DNA of 64,000 bases from an uncultured Methanomassiliicoccus sp. (GCA_905203995.1 CAJKXZ010000006.1:18648-82647), one strand, 5' to 3'; shown: positions 42,615-52,653, numbered from the stretch's first letter. Translations and numbers: made by a program. Notes: generated from the sequence alone by a model not told the origin.

Positions 42615-44270
42615 TTAAGCCACCCGTTCCAATTTACCATCGGTGAGGGCCTCTGCATCGAGTTCAAAAGCCACTACTGGATAACGTAATTCGAAGTTAG
42701 TAATGACTTCCGGATGGATCTCACCAAAGACACCGATTGATTTTCCAGCCGAGATTATTTCTGCACCGCGGCCAGGAATGAACATGCCTAAAGACGAGGG
42801 TTGAATTTCATAAGTGACGGAAAGATCGCGTAAAACGCTCTCAACCAGTGATTTTATTTCCGTAAATGAGGATTTTACCGAAATGCTGACAGCGGCCAGA
42901 TGCTTGTGGCGGACCGCATCAATGACTACATCACCAATTTCAAACAACCGCTGCGGCAGATCCCGGTGTTTGTTTTTACGCAGTAAAGCCATCTGACTGG
43001 GAATCAAGGAAACCCGCAGGCAGGTATGATCTTCACTAATAGGATTCAAGACCGCAACGACTTCAGTTTCAGGCAGTTTCATCTTCGTAAACTGAGCGTC
43101 TTCGGAAGTCAAAGTAAGGGTGGTTGTTTCCAGATAACCGTAACCGATCAGCAATTGGCGCAGGATGTTGGCTGCTTTTGTCTCGTTGAGTTCTGAGCCG
43201 AAAGTCTGGAACGACGGCAGAACGTTGCCGAAGTTTTCATAGCCGTAGCCTTTAGCCACATCTTCAATCACATCGACATCATGAAGAATGTCCAAGCGTG
43301 TAGCAGGGATCTGCACACACACTTTGTCACCCAGACTTTCACAACCGTAACCCATTTTCTTCAAGGCGGCACAAACTCCCGCGGCATCCAGCTGACAGCC
43401 TAAGAGTGAGTTGACCTGAGCAACAGCGATTTCCCGTGAACGGGGCTGCAGATCTGGTGTTTTGAAAGTAGAAGTTCCTTCAACAGTAACGGTCTGAATT
43501 GCTCCACCCCGTTCTGCAAGCGCCGCGGCCACAATATTCAAAGCCCCGTTTACGGCGTTGAAGTCAGTTCCCGTTACATCAATGAAGATGTTTTTCGTCT
43601 CCACGGTAACGGTAGTGAGCGCCCCGTTGATAATCGGCGGGAACGAGATTACCTGCTCTTCAGCATCCACAATTAGGGGGAAGAGCGGTTTGTTCTCCAA
43701 TAAATGCGCATAAGCCTTTCCTTTTTCATGTTTGGTCAGGATTTCCCGCATGCTCATGCACTCGGTTTTTGCCAGCGGAACAAATGAAACGGAATCGGGA
43801 TCAACGGCTTTGTAGGTAAAAGGCGGAGTGATCTTATCCAGATCGTGAATGCCGATCGCTACTTTAGATCGCTTGCGGCCCATGGTGATGTGCAGCTTTT
43901 CCTGCAGTTCCATCAGGGATTTGATCGCGGAATCATTAAGCGAAACGCCGAGAACAACTCCCGCCACGATATGAGGACGGACTTCATTGACACTCTCTTC
44001 CCGCCGTAAAACTATTTTTGAATCACCGACAGGGTACTGTTGCAAACCTTCGGCAAAGCCTAAAAAGGCACGTAAAGCCGTAGCCGCCCCTTCGACACAA
44101 TAAAGATCGGGGCGGTCCGGGAAAAATTCAATTGATAAAGAGTCAGTCTTTTCGTCATAAGAATGAATATCAGCTCCCAGCTGCGGAACTCGGTCTAACA
44201 ATGTTTCCAAATCGACTTTGTGTCCCAGCAACGTGTGGAGGTCATCACAGCCAAAAGTTACTACTGGCAT
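42615..44270 (-). CDS. pheT: Phenylalanyl-tRNA synthetase, beta subunit
   Basis: 551 residues, the archaeal/eukaryotic length. Domains: B1 (VTFGCDDLHTLLG), B3/B4 editing region (FPPIINGALTTVTVETKNIFIDVTGTD), B5 (SREIAVAQVNSLLGCQLDAAGVC) and B6/B7 (FQTFGSELNETKAANILRQLLIGYGYLETTTLTLTSE). The editing and catalytic-like folds look complete. pheS is not adjacent, so alpha and beta genes are split. Confidence 0.95.
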   Translation of the reverse strand: MPVVTFGCDDLHTLLGHKVDLETLLDRVPQLGADIHSYDEKTDSLSIEFFPDRPDLYCVEGAATALRAFLGFAEGLQQYPVGDSKIVLRREESVNEVRPHIVAGVVLGVSLNDSAIKSLMELQEKLHITMGRKRSKVAIGIHDLDKITPPFTYKAVDPDSVSFVPLAKTECMSMREILTKHEKGKAYAHLLENKPLFPLIVDAEEQVISFPPIINGALTTVTVETKNIFIDVTGTDFNAVNGALNIVAAALAERGGAIQTVTVEGTSTFKTPDLQPRSREIAVAQVNSLLGCQLDAAGVCAALKKMGYGCESLGDKVCVQIPATRLDILHDVDVIEDVAKGYGYENFGNVLPSFQTFGSELNETKAANILRQLLIGYGYLETTTLTLTSEDAQFTKMKLPETEVVAVLNPISEDHTCLRVSLIPSQMALLRKNKHRDLPQRLFEIGDVVIDAVRHKHLAAVSISVKSSFTEIKSLVESVLRDLSVTYEIQPSSLGMFIPGRGAEIISAGKSIGVFGEIHPEVITNFELRYPVVAFELDAEALTDGKLERVA

Positions 44271-44349
44271 CGATGTGCAATGCGGGAGTTGGTATTTTAA
44301 GCTTTCAGAAAAATTAGGAAAAGAGGCAGCGGACTGCCTCAGGTTTGGC

Positions 44350-44904
44350 TTATTTTTTCATCAACAGTGGAAGTACTTCTTTCCCTTCTGAAAGGAAGAG
44401 GGAAACTGCGCTGCCCAGATACAGAGCGATCAGGGTAACGATCATGAACAGTACTCCATATGCGGTGTTCAAGGCGTCAGAGGCTACATCCGGTAAGAAT
44501 GTCGCACCGAGGACGAAGAAACCGGCAGCGGTGAAGAATAATAAGATCGGCAGTACGCGGATAGGCTGTACTTTGTAAGCGATTAATCCCTCAACTAAGA
44601 ACAGCAGACCTGCCCAAATGGTAAGATATGCAATTCCTTCGCCAGATACGCCATAATTAAGACCTAAGAAGTATACGGCCAGTGTTCCAAAGACCATTGT
44701 ACAAAGAAGGTTGCTGTTCAGATATGAAATGAAAGCACCCAACAAAAAGATAATTGCCACGGCAGTAAATATTCCAGCTCCCTGATCGAGGGTCATTGCA
44801 CCCAATCCGATCATTGCAACCAGAAATGCTACTACTGAGACAGTATAACATCCCAAAGGCTCGGCGAAAGCCAAATTAAACTTTACAGTTGTTTCTTCTG
44901 ACAT
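44350..44904 (-). CDS. GPR1/FUN34/YaaH (SatP)-like acetate transporter
   Basis: 184 residues with six membrane helices. The N-terminal AEPLGCYTVSVVAF matches the family's NPAPLGL region in a divergent form; SVLGTLAV-like and NTAYGVLFMIVTLIALYLGSAVSL segments follow. It is predicted to carry acetate or succinate, or possibly another small acid. A TAGGAGGAG ribosome-binding site precedes the ATG. Single gene. Confidence 0.7.
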   Translation of the reverse strand: MSEETTVKFNLAFAEPLGCYTVSVVAFLVAMIGLGAMTLDQGAGIFTAVAIIFLLGAFISYLNSNLLCTMVFGTLAVYFLGLNYGVSGEGIAYLTIWAGLLFLVEGLIAYKVQPIRVLPILLFFTAAGFFVLGATFLPDVASDALNTAYGVLFMIVTLIALYLGSAVSLFLSEGKEVLPLLMKK

Positions 44905-45494
44905 CTATTCTCCTCCTAATACACCAGACCAGAAGTGCAGGGGGAAGTTAGAAGCACTTCGTATTCTGATTCATATTAAATACTAATGGAACCCAAAAGT
45001 ATTCGTGCCATTTATCTGCGTCATATATTTAAATGACTACGGTTAGATGTAGCATCTCTATCGAGATTATGAGAATAAATTGACATTTAACACGATATAG
45101 ATAACAAAAAAGTACGGTAAAAATTCGAGCTAAAGGCTCAACGTTTCGCAATCATCGCCAAAAATACTGCTCTTTTCCTCAGGATTGGAAGAGAATTACC
45201 CATAGCCAGGCGAGTTAAACAGACCTTTTTGAATGGTTAAAAGCCGTTCCTTGCGGAGATAAAATAATTGAAAGGTTTCAGAGCAAAAGAACTTCAACAA
45301 TATATAACTTAAAGCTTTCAATTTAGCTTAGAAGAATAATCAATTTGATCGCTAAGCTCTGCCAGCATCAATAAGCATGAAAAAATGAGCGAAAGGCAGT
45401 ATAAACTATAGTTATTCAAACTTACAAATCAGCATAAGATTTATATATTGAAATAAAAGCAAACTCCAACAAATCAGCAGTTCAAAAAAAGAAA
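44905..45494. other. Long AT-rich intergenic region (590 nt)
   Basis: The largest gap in the window. It should hold the satP-like promoter on the minus strand. No ORF of note. A few short inverted repeats are seen (GAGC-TAAAG-GCTC near 45127; AGCTTAG/CTAAGCT at 45325-45358) but no recognisable RNA family, tRNA or mobile element. Ends with the pepF terminator. Confidence 0.4.
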
Positions 45495-45512
45495 GTGATG
45501 CCGCGGCATCAC
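45495..45512 (-). terminator. Terminator of pepF
   Basis: GTGATGCCGCGGCATCAC, a perfect 18-nt palindrome overlapping the pepF stop codon, followed on the minus strand by TTTCTTTTTTTG. Confidence 0.8.
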
Positions 45513-47266
45513 AGGGTTTTCTCCAACTCCGCTAAAAATGATTCGGCCTGGGCAATGCCTTTTTTCCAGAAGTCCACAGTGTGGATATCAAAGCCCAGAT
45601 CCTGCGCCAGTTCTGCCGGGGACTGTGAAGAGCCGGCCGCGAGCAGTTTCTTCAGCTTGGGCACGAAAGCTTCGCCTTCTTCCAGATATAAACGGTAAAG
45701 CGCGAAGACAAACAACTGGGCAAAGACATAAGGATAGTTGTAGTAACGGTAGTTGGGTATGTAGTAGTGCATTTTCATCGTCCATTCCCACTGCATCTCC
45801 GGCAGCCAGTCCACAGCATCGCCGTAGATACTGTCCCGGGCCTGCGTCCAGAGTTCAGAGATCGCCGCACCGTCAAGGAATTTACCCATTGTAATCTGTT
45901 TGTATAAGCTCTGTTCAAAGCGGAAACGAGCGGTCACCTGGAAAGCAGCCATGCCGAATTCATCCAGAACGACGCAGAGTACAGCCCGCTTTTCCGCCGG
46001 CGTCTTGGCATCGGCCAACAGTTTTTTTGTGAGCAGAAGTTCCCCGAAAATTGAACCGCATTCCGCAATGCAGGAACCCGGATTGAAGTTGACCGGTTTC
46101 TGTGCCCGCTGGCCAAGGTAAGCATGGACGGCGTGTCCCAGTTCATGCGCCTGCGTATAAACATCAGTAAGCTGGCCGTTGAAACTCTGCAGCACATAAG
46201 CACTTTGACCGCCGTACCAGAAGGAGCAGAAAGCCCCGCTTGTTTTACCCCGGCGGACTTCGCCATCGATGTGTTTTTTGGCAAACATATCTTCAATCCA
46301 GTCACCAAACTGCTGGTCAAAAGAAGAATAAGCAGCCACTACTTCACGGCGGGAATCGTCCCAAGAATAGGAGAGGTTTTCAGCGTCCGGCAGCGGGGCC
46401 ATCAAATCCCAGTTGCCGAGTTTATCCAACCCCAGCAGTTTAGCTTTGACGCCCAGATATCTTTGATAGAAGGACTTGCCTTCCTCTATCGCCTGCATCA
46501 AGGCGGTGATAGTTTCCTGATCGACATCATTGTCTTCCAGACTGGGGTCCATCGCATCAGCATATTGGCGCAGCGCGCACATGCGCAGGTGGTCGTCACA
46601 AATGGAACGTAATGCCGAAGACCAGACAATATCATCTGCACCGAGTTTAGAGTAAACGACGCTGTTAGCGGTTTTTCTCAGTTCACGATTGGCATCTTGA
46701 TAATATTTGATGATCTCTCCGTAAGGCATGGTTTTGCGCTGGCCATCGACTTCCATTTCAAAAGTCCGCGTTGACAACCAGTCGCTCTGCAGACGTGACC
46801 AGGCTTCGACGCCATTGAGATCTTTAGCCATCACCAGTTTTTCTTCTTCCTCAGAAAGGCGGTGCGGTGTCGACTGGTGTACCAGCTCCAGATAATGGTG
46901 GTATTCCGCCAGTAAGGGATCTTGAATGAGCTCCGGTTTAGCCTCCAACAGCTTACCCAGCTCAATAGAGGCAAAGGCAAGTTTCTGCGCAGCCTCTGTA
47001 CTTGCACGGTCAGCCAGGTCACCGAGCCGCTGAGCTTGCGGGTCAAGGGCGTTAGCATAGTAAGCCAGCCGCGCAAACATCAACGGCCCTTCAAATTTCA
47101 AATAAAAGGCGTCACGGTCCGCAATAAAATTGCGCAGACCTTCCGCGTCCAGCGCAGCAATTTGGCCTTGATACTTCTTTTGAAAAACCTCAGCCTGTGT
47201 AGTCAAGAGCTTAAGGTCCTCTTCAATCGTTTCCGGGGCCGCAAGCTGTGTAAGATCCCATTTCAT
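45509..47266 (-). CDS. pepF: Oligoendopeptidase F (M3 metallopeptidase)
   Basis: About 585 residues. Zn site HELGHAVHAYLG (HEXXH) near residue 385 with downstream ECGSIFGELL glutamate; PYVFAQLFVFALYRLY and the C-terminal GSSQSPAELAQDLGFD are typical of the pepF/M3 group. A cytoplasmic enzyme hydrolysing short peptides. The frame opens at GTG 47278, but an AAGGTGA site is correctly spaced for ATG 47266. The thioesterase gene ends just upstream, so the two are cotranscribed. Such peptidases are common in bacteria; horizontal origin is possible. Confidence 0.93.
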   Translation of the reverse strand: MKWDLTQLAAPETIEEDLKLLTTQAEVFQKKYQGQIAALDAEGLRNFIADRDAFYLKFEGPLMFARLAYYANALDPQAQRLGDLADRASTEAAQKLAFASIELGKLLEAKPELIQDPLLAEYHHYLELVHQSTPHRLSEEEEKLVMAKDLNGVEAWSRLQSDWLSTRTFEMEVDGQRKTMPYGEIIKYYQDANRELRKTANSVVYSKLGADDIVWSSALRSICDDHLRMCALRQYADAMDPSLEDNDVDQETITALMQAIEEGKSFYQRYLGVKAKLLGLDKLGNWDLMAPLPDAENLSYSWDDSRREVVAAYSSFDQQFGDWIEDMFAKKHIDGEVRRGKTSGAFCSFWYGGQSAYVLQSFNGQLTDVYTQAHELGHAVHAYLGQRAQKPVNFNPGSCIAECGSIFGELLLTKKLLADAKTPAEKRAVLCVVLDEFGMAAFQVTARFRFEQSLYKQITMGKFLDGAAISELWTQARDSIYGDAVDWLPEMQWEWTMKMHYYIPNYRYYNYPYVFAQLFVFALYRLYLEEGEAFVPKLKKLLAAGSSQSPAELAQDLGFDIHTVDFWKKGIAQAESFLAELEKTL

Positions 47267-47274
47267 CAAATTAT

Positions 47275-47682
47275 TCACCTTCTTAATCGATAGCCCGTGC
47301 CAGTAAAGAATGCCACCAGCGTTTCACCGTCAAAAACACGTACCTCATAAAGCGAAGTGTTGCGTGTTTCCCCGACCCGTGTTGCTCTGGCTTCCAGATC
47401 GCCGTGGGCCGCTTTAAGGTAGTTAATATTAGAGCTGATGCCCACCTGCGGTTCCCCGTAGGAGTTGGCGGCCAAGGCAAAGGCTTGATCGGCTAACGTG
47501 AAAATAGCCCCGCCGTGGACATTGCCCATGGCATTCCTGACACCTTCAGCTGGCATCCGTACTGCCGCTTCACCTTCTTTGACGTAGACGGTTTCCAGCC
47601 GGCACAGTTGCGCAAACTGCGCATGATTCATCGCGTCTATACGTTCCTCAATGCTGGCCGTCATCTTTTCTGCGTTAGCCAT
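47275..47682 (-). CDS. PaaI-type hotdog thioesterase
   Basis: 135 residues with the signature GNVHGGAIFTLADQAFALAAN (catalytic HGG near residue 55) and GDLEARATRVGETRNTSLYEVRVFD. It hydrolyses an acyl- or aryl-CoA thioester; the substrate is unknown. The stop lies 6 nt upstream of the pepF ATG. Confidence 0.88.
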   Translation of the reverse strand: MANAEKMTASIEERIDAMNHAQFAQLCRLETVYVKEGEAAVRMPAEGVRNAMGNVHGGAIFTLADQAFALAANSYGEPQVGISSNINYLKAAHGDLEARATRVGETRNTSLYEVRVFDGETLVAFFTGTGYRLRR

Positions 47683-47695
47683 GCAGAGTCACCAT

Positions 47696-47917
47696 TCAGC
47701 AGGGGAACTCAATTTCTTCAGTTTCCCCTGGCCCCACGTCAACACGGTGGATGTTATTGTGTACATCAATATATTTCAGTCTTATTCGCCCTTTGGGCAT
47801 CTTGATGACGCTGACTTCCCTGATAGGCGAGTCGATAAAACCTAAAAATCCGGTAAAGTCTGTAGCACATTCGTATTTTTTGACATGTTCGTACAGATCG
47901 TTTCTGGTGATTTTCAT
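47696..47917 (-). CDS. Small protein of unknown function
   Basis: 73 residues, not recognised. It contains VSVIKMPKGRIRLKYIDVHNNIHRVDVGPGETEEIEFPC, suggesting a small beta-barrel. A GGGGAG site 3-4 nt before the ATG supports expression. It lies 13 nt upstream of the thioesterase gene and may start that operon. Confidence 0.55.
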   Translation of the reverse strand: MKITRNDLYEHVKKYECATDFTGFLGFIDSPIREVSVIKMPKGRIRLKYIDVHNNIHRVDVGPGETEEIEFPC

Positions 47918-48043
47918 AGCTCCCCGTTACACACTTAAAAGGCATTATTCTTTCGCTTCCTTATTAGCTGCCAAAACCGTTTTTCCCAAGAATAATGATT
48001 ATTGACACGCAAAACTTATGAAGGAGACAGAAATGGTGAAGCT

Positions 48044-49828
48044 ATGCTCGTCCGTGCAGATGGGGTTACGAAAACCTTCGGTCCCAAGGAACTCTTAAAA
48101 AATATCTCCATGCAGATCGATGACAATGACCGTATCGGTCTGGTCGGCCCCAACGGATGTGGAAAAACTACTTTTTTAAAGATGATTACCGGCGATGTGG
48201 TGCCGGATTCGGGAGAACTGATTATCCGCACCAATAAGATCGTTTATCTTTCACAGTTTCCTTCTTTTGAGAATGATACGACCGTCGAGGATGCGTTAGC
48301 CGCCGACGGCGGGGAAGTAGCCGACAAACGGATGCTCGAGCTGGAAGCGATCATGACTTCCGGCGAGCTGCCGCGCGGCATGGATTGGAATGATATTTCC
48401 TTGGAATATGCCAAGCTGCAGGAAGAAGCCTTACAGCAGAACAAAAGCGATGCCGAGCGTGCTTTGGATCATCTTAAGACCTTCGGTATCGAAGACCGCA
48501 TGTCCGGCCGTCTTGATGAGCTCAGCGGCGGTGAACGGGCCAAGGTCATGCTGGCCAAAGTGCTGGCCCGGGCTGAAAAAGCCGATTTAATTATTCTTGA
48601 TGAACCAACCAACCATTTGGATATTGATGCCGTAGAATGGCTGGAAGGTTATATTGCCGACTTCCGCGGCGCTGTGCTCATCGTCTCCCACGACCGTTAC
48701 TTTCTGGACCGTACGGTTACTCAGGTGCTGGAAATCGACGGCGCGAAAATGGTTCATTACACCGGCAATTACTCCCAGTTTGTCGACAAAAAAGCGCTGG
48801 AGATCGAACGTAAGGAAAAGGAGTTTCAGCGCAACAACAAAGAACGCGAGAAGCAGGCTCGCATTGCGGATGAACAGCACCGCATGCAGTGGTTTTCCTC
48901 AACCCACAAAACCCGCATGAAAATGTTGGCGAGGATGGAAGTGGTGGATGCTCCCGACAAGAAAAAAGATTTGACGCTGGACATCGACACCGCTGAAAAA
49001 TCAAGCAAGAATGTGGTGATGGCCCGAAAGATGCGGGTCATGCGCGGCAAGAAAGTGTTGTTTGAAGATATTGAATTCGACATTAACGCCGGTGACAAAA
49101 TTGGTCTTTTCGGTCCCAACGGCTCCGGTAAAAGTTCGCTGGTGAAAGCGCTGATGGGGGAAATCCCCTACCGCGGTGATGTCTGGGTCGCGCCGGGTGC
49201 TAAGATCGGTTACTTTGAACAAGGTCATGATTTTCTTAATCCCGAGATGACTTCTTACCAGCAGATTGATGATTATCTAGAAGGGGAAGCGCGCTCGCGG
49301 GCTCGTTCATATCTTTACCGTCTGCAGATGACCAAAGAAGATGCTGAACGGCCGATTAAAACACTCTCCGGCGGTGAACGAGCCCGGCTGAGTCTGGCCA
49401 TGCTGCTGTCGATGAATCTCAACTTCTTAGTGCTCGATGAACCCACTAACCACTTGGATATCATGGCCCGTCATGCGGTTGAGACCGCGTTGGCCGAGTA
49501 TAAAGGCACCTTTTTGGTAGTCAGCCATGACCGTTATCTGCTGGATTCCGTCTGCAGTAAAGTAGCCGAACTGAAAGCAGGAACCTTCACCATGTTCAAC
49601 GGCAGCTACTCCCAGTTCAAGGGTGTCCGCAAAGGAAAAGATGTCGTGGAAGAAGCAGAAGTCTACAAAGTAGTTTCTTCCTTTACTGAATGGAATTCTC
49701 GTAAAAAATTCACTAAAGGTGACCGCATCGTCGTTGCCCCTTCAGAAAAAGCAAATTACCAGTGGGCAATTGATAACGGCAAAATCCGCCGCATTCCCGG
49801 CAAAGAGCGTAAAATCATCACCAAATGA
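48044..49828 (+). CDS. ABC-F family ATPase (ribosome-associated)
   Basis: About 594 residues with two tandem nucleotide-binding domains: GPNGCGKTT and GPNGSGKSS Walker A, LSGGERA signatures twice, Walker B LIILDEPTNHLD and FLVLDEPTNHLD, and the linker region (FQRNNKEREKQARIADEQHRMQWFSS) unique to ABC-F. No membrane domain. Expected to act on the ribosome E site. A longer start at 48002 is possible; ATG 48044 has GGTGA nearby. The end of the protein is a short basic extension. Confidence 0.9.
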   Translation: MLVRADGVTKTFGPKELLKNISMQIDDNDRIGLVGPNGCGKTTFLKMITGDVVPDSGELIIRTNKIVYLSQFPSFENDTTVEDALAADGGEVADKRMLELEAIMTSGELPRGMDWNDISLEYAKLQEEALQQNKSDAERALDHLKTFGIEDRMSGRLDELSGGERAKVMLAKVLARAEKADLIILDEPTNHLDIDAVEWLEGYIADFRGAVLIVSHDRYFLDRTVTQVLEIDGAKMVHYTGNYSQFVDKKALEIERKEKEFQRNNKEREKQARIADEQHRMQWFSSTHKTRMKMLARMEVVDAPDKKKDLTLDIDTAEKSSKNVVMARKMRVMRGKKVLFEDIEFDINAGDKIGLFGPNGSGKSSLVKALMGEIPYRGDVWVAPGAKIGYFEQGHDFLNPEMTSYQQIDDYLEGEARSRARSYLYRLQMTKEDAERPIKTLSGGERARLSLAMLLSMNLNFLVLDEPTNHLDIMARHAVETALAEYKGTFLVVSHDRYLLDSVCSKVAELKAGTFTMFNGSYSQFKGVRKGKDVVEEAEVYKVVSSFTEWNSRKKFTKGDRIVVAPSEKANYQWAIDNGKIRRIPGKERKIITK

Positions 49829-49838
49829 AACTGCTGTA

Positions 49839-50441
49839 TCAGGCTTTGCTAAACAATGCTGAATGTTCACAGCGACAGCCGTATTTCTTTTCAACTTTCA
49901 GTTCTTCATAATTAATTAGTTTTAAGGAACTAAAGAGCTGCACTAATTCTTCTTTAGTAAAATAATGATAGTTGATGCCGTTGCCCCGTACAAAAGTATT
50001 CTCTTCTATTTCGGAACCTTTGCCGTAACGCATATCAGCCGTAGCAAAAACACGGACAAACAGTAAGCCGTCTGGTGACAATAACCTATTGATTTCCTTA
50101 GCGGCCTTAAGACGTTCTGCTGCCAGCAGATGCTCCAGAATGTGGATGGCTGAAACGGCAGTAAATTGCCCATCAGCCAAAGGCAGCTCGCAGACATCGG
50201 CCTGCAGCAAAGAGAGTATCTCATCAGTAAAATGTTCACGGCAGAGCTGAAGCGCCTTATGTGAAAAATCGACAGCGGTGACAGCAGCGGCTGTTGCCAG
50301 CAGAGCCGGCAGATTCTTTCCGTTACCGCAGCCCAGCTCCAAAATGTTTAAGCCGGCAGGAAAAGGACTGGCCCCCAGCGGCGGTCCCTTCCACACCGGA
50401 TCAGGTTTGGCATATTCTTGTTCCCAGGCGTCTAAGGTCAC
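49839..50441 (-). CDS. Class I SAM-dependent methyltransferase
   Basis: 200 residues. Motif I ILELGCGNGKNLPAL, acidic loop VDFSHKAL, motif II-III LLQADVCELPLADGQFTAVSAIHILEHL. The small-molecule or protein substrate is unknown. GTG start with GAGGT upstream, overlapping the next gene's stop (ATGA-like). Convergent with the ABC-F gene with only 10 nt between, so transcripts may run into each other. Confidence 0.82.
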   Translation of the reverse strand: MTLDAWEQEYAKPDPVWKGPPLGASPFPAGLNILELGCGNGKNLPALLATAAAVTAVDFSHKALQLCREHFTDEILSLLQADVCELPLADGQFTAVSAIHILEHLLAAERLKAAKEINRLLSPDGLLFVRVFATADMRYGKGSEIEENTFVRGNGINYHYFTKEELVQLFSSLKLINYEELKVEKKYGCRCEHSALFSKA

Positions 50442-50947
50442 TGTACCTCATCCGAAAAAACAGTAAACCAGACAAAAGCCATCAGCGGCAGGGAAATGGT
50501 CTCCAGAACGGTGGCGCTGCCCCATGGCAGTTTACCAGAAGTATCACGAATCACTTGGAGGACCGACCGCTCTGCCTGAATAAGTGTCCATTCCGTCGTT
50601 TTTTCTTTTCTTTTGAGAATATATGTTTCTTCGCCTTCGATGAAGGTTGAGGTGAGCGCGTCTTCCAAATGAGAGATGATTAATGGTGCTTCTGCCGACA
50701 TGGCCCGCAGATCGCCGCCGGGATGTCTTACACCACCCTTCTTAATTGTATAATTCTCACGGCCTGCACTGAAGGTTACCATGCGGCCAAATGATTTCGG
50801 TGAAGATAAAGTAATTAATTTATTGTCATTATGGATTAAATCCCAGGCCGCACTGAAACGGCTGGGACGCAGCCATTGGTATTCACCTGGTGCTAATTCA
50901 TGTACTTCAGTTTTGCCTTCTGATTCTGACTGAGTTGCAGTGTGCAA
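50438..50947 (-). CDS. Tubby/LURP-one-like protein, hypothetical
   Basis: About 169 residues. Strand-rich (KLITLSSPKSFGRMVTFSAGRENYTIKK, STFIEGEETYILKRK, EWTLIQAERSVLQVI), ending in one hydrophobic helix (TVLETISLPLMAFVWFTVF); the pattern resembles LURP-one/tubby C-terminal folds but the match is weak. A GGAGGG site points to TTG 50947, inside the end of hisD (41-nt overlap). The frame is also open to 50977. Function unknown. Confidence 0.4.
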   Translation of the reverse strand: MHTATQSESEGKTEVHELAPGEYQWLRPSRFSAAWDLIHNDNKLITLSSPKSFGRMVTFSAGRENYTIKKGGVRHPGGDLRAMSAEAPLIISHLEDALTSTFIEGEETYILKRKEKTTEWTLIQAERSVLQVIRDTSGKLPWGSATVLETISLPLMAFVWFTVFSDEVQ

Positions 50948-52157
50948 ATAAACCCTCCGCAGTTGATAAGGTTTCAATCGTATCGCCGATCAGTTCCAGA
51001 CCCTCTTTTTCAATGATCTGCACGGAAGAGCGCTTCATGAAATGAGCGACGTCCAGTCCAGAGTAGGTAGCGGCATAACCGGCAGTCGGCAGTACATGAT
51101 TAGTTCCCGAAGCATAATCGCCGCCGGCAACTGGTGCATATTTACCAACAAAGATGGAACCAGCGTGTTTTATCTTTCGAAGTGCGGTCAGCGGATCAGC
51201 AACTTGGATCGATAAGTGTTCAGCAGCTACGGCGTTGATTGCCGCAATCGCTTCATCCATAGTCTCAAGAACAACATAACCAGCATTGTTAAGTGACTTT
51301 TCAATAATCTCTTTTCTATCAGCTTGTGCGAGCATGCGTTCAATTTCAGCACCTACTTCTTCAGCCAGTTTTTGGCTGGTGGTGATTAAAATACACGCCG
51401 CATTGGGATCGTGCTCGGCCTGAGCCATAATATCCGCGGCGGCAAATTGAGGTTCGGCAGTTTCATCGGCGAGGATAGCAATCTCGGAAGGTCCCGCAGG
51501 AAAGTCGATTTCTACAGTATCTTTCAGCATCACTTTGGCGGTAGTCACAAACACATTGCCCGGTCCGACAATTTTCTGAACGGGTGCGATGCTTTCCGTA
51601 CCCAAAGCCATCGCGGCCACCGCCTGGGCTCCGCCGACAGCGTAGATTTCATCGACACCGGCCAGATCAGCAGCCACTAAGGTAAGTGGATTGATCGGTG
51701 GCGGCGTACAACAGATTACTTTGCGCACCCCGGCTACTTTGGCCGGTACCGCACACATTAAAACGGTAGAAGGATAAGAAGCGCGGCCGCCGGGGATGTA
51801 GGCGCCGATTCTGTCTAAAGGTGTATATTTTACACCCAGTGTAAGACCGGGGCCCACTTCCTTCAGCCACATGTCAGAAGGACGTTGCATGAGGTGGAAC
51901 GTTTCGATATTCTGTTTAGAAGTTTTAAGGGCGGCAACTAAATCCGGATCCACTGCTGCATAAGCACGGTCAATTTCCTCCCGGCTGACTTGGAGCGCTG
52001 CTAACTTTACCTTATCAAAACGTTCTGTAAGTTCAAATAATGCAGAGTCACCATTGGTTCGCACATTGTTGATTATTTCTTCAACTGGCTTTTGTACTTC
52101 AGCAAGGGTACCTTTACGCCTTGCCGTCCATTCATCGATATCTACTTTGCTCCACAT
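50907..52157 (-). CDS. hisD: Histidinol dehydrogenase
   Basis: Oxidises histidinol to histidine with NAD. 416 residues, full length. Motifs: GVKYTPLDRIGAYIPGGRASYPST, FPAGPSEIAILAD, QAEHDPNAACIL (Zn ligand His), AAEHLSIQVADP (catalytic Glu-His), SGTNHVLPTAGYA. The only histidine-pathway gene in the window, so the his genes are scattered. Start ATG 52157. Confidence 0.95.
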   Translation of the reverse strand: MWSKVDIDEWTARRKGTLAEVQKPVEEIINNVRTNGDSALFELTERFDKVKLAALQVSREEIDRAYAAVDPDLVAALKTSKQNIETFHLMQRPSDMWLKEVGPGLTLGVKYTPLDRIGAYIPGGRASYPSTVLMCAVPAKVAGVRKVICCTPPPINPLTLVAADLAGVDEIYAVGGAQAVAAMALGTESIAPVQKIVGPGNVFVTTAKVMLKDTVEIDFPAGPSEIAILADETAEPQFAAADIMAQAEHDPNAACILITTSQKLAEEVGAEIERMLAQADRKEIIEKSLNNAGYVVLETMDEAIAAINAVAAEHLSIQVADPLTALRKIKHAGSIFVGKYAPVAGGDYASGTNHVLPTAGYAATYSGLDVAHFMKRSSVQIIEKEGLELIGDTIETLSTAEGLFAHCNSVRIRRQN

Positions 52158-52211
52158 TGAGACAAGTTACGCTTAAGAAGGATATAAGCTTCATGCAAGC
52201 CTGATCGATGG

Positions 52212-52222
52212 GTATATATCAT
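52212..52222 (+). promoter_or_regulatory. TATA box of the parvulin gene
   Basis: GTATATATCAT about 26 nt before ATG 52243, so a leaderless transcript is likely. Confidence 0.55.
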
Positions 52223-52242
52223 AAAAAATATTCCGCGCATTT

Positions 52243-52524
52243 ATGGCAACAAAAGTTCATGCAGCCCATATCCTTGTCAACAGTCAATTGAGAGCTCAAC
52301 AGTTAATTGGACGTATCAGAAACGGCGAAAGCTTTGAAGCTCTTGCTAAAGAATACTCCACCTGCCCTTCCCGCGACAACGGCGGTGACCTTGGTTACTT
52401 CGAGCGCGGAATGATGGTCAAACCTTTCGAAGACGCGGCCTTCAACGGCAATGTCGGAGAAATCGTCGGCCCCGTTAAAACGGATTTTGGCTATCACGTC
52501 ATCAAGATCATTGCTATGGAATGA
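52243..52524 (+). CDS. Parvulin-type peptidyl-prolyl cis-trans isomerase
   Basis: 93-residue stand-alone parvulin domain: VHAAHILVNSQ, IRNGESFEALAKEYSTCPSRDNGGDLGYFERGMMVKPFEDAAF, GPVKTDFGYHVIKI. All conserved positions of the small cytoplasmic PpiC/Pin1-like archaeal parvulins are present. Probably leaderless. Confidence 0.95.
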   Translation: MATKVHAAHILVNSQLRAQQLIGRIRNGESFEALAKEYSTCPSRDNGGDLGYFERGMMVKPFEDAAFNGNVGEIVGPVKTDFGYHVIKIIAME

Positions 52525-52653
52525 TCGCTTCTGCAGGCTCTTGCCTGCTAAACCATTTAGAACTTGATTTTCTGTAATTGCCAGCGGCGGTGATTAGATA
52601 CAATTGTATTTTTTAGGCCATTGCGCTCAACTAACTTGTGAAGATAATTGCTT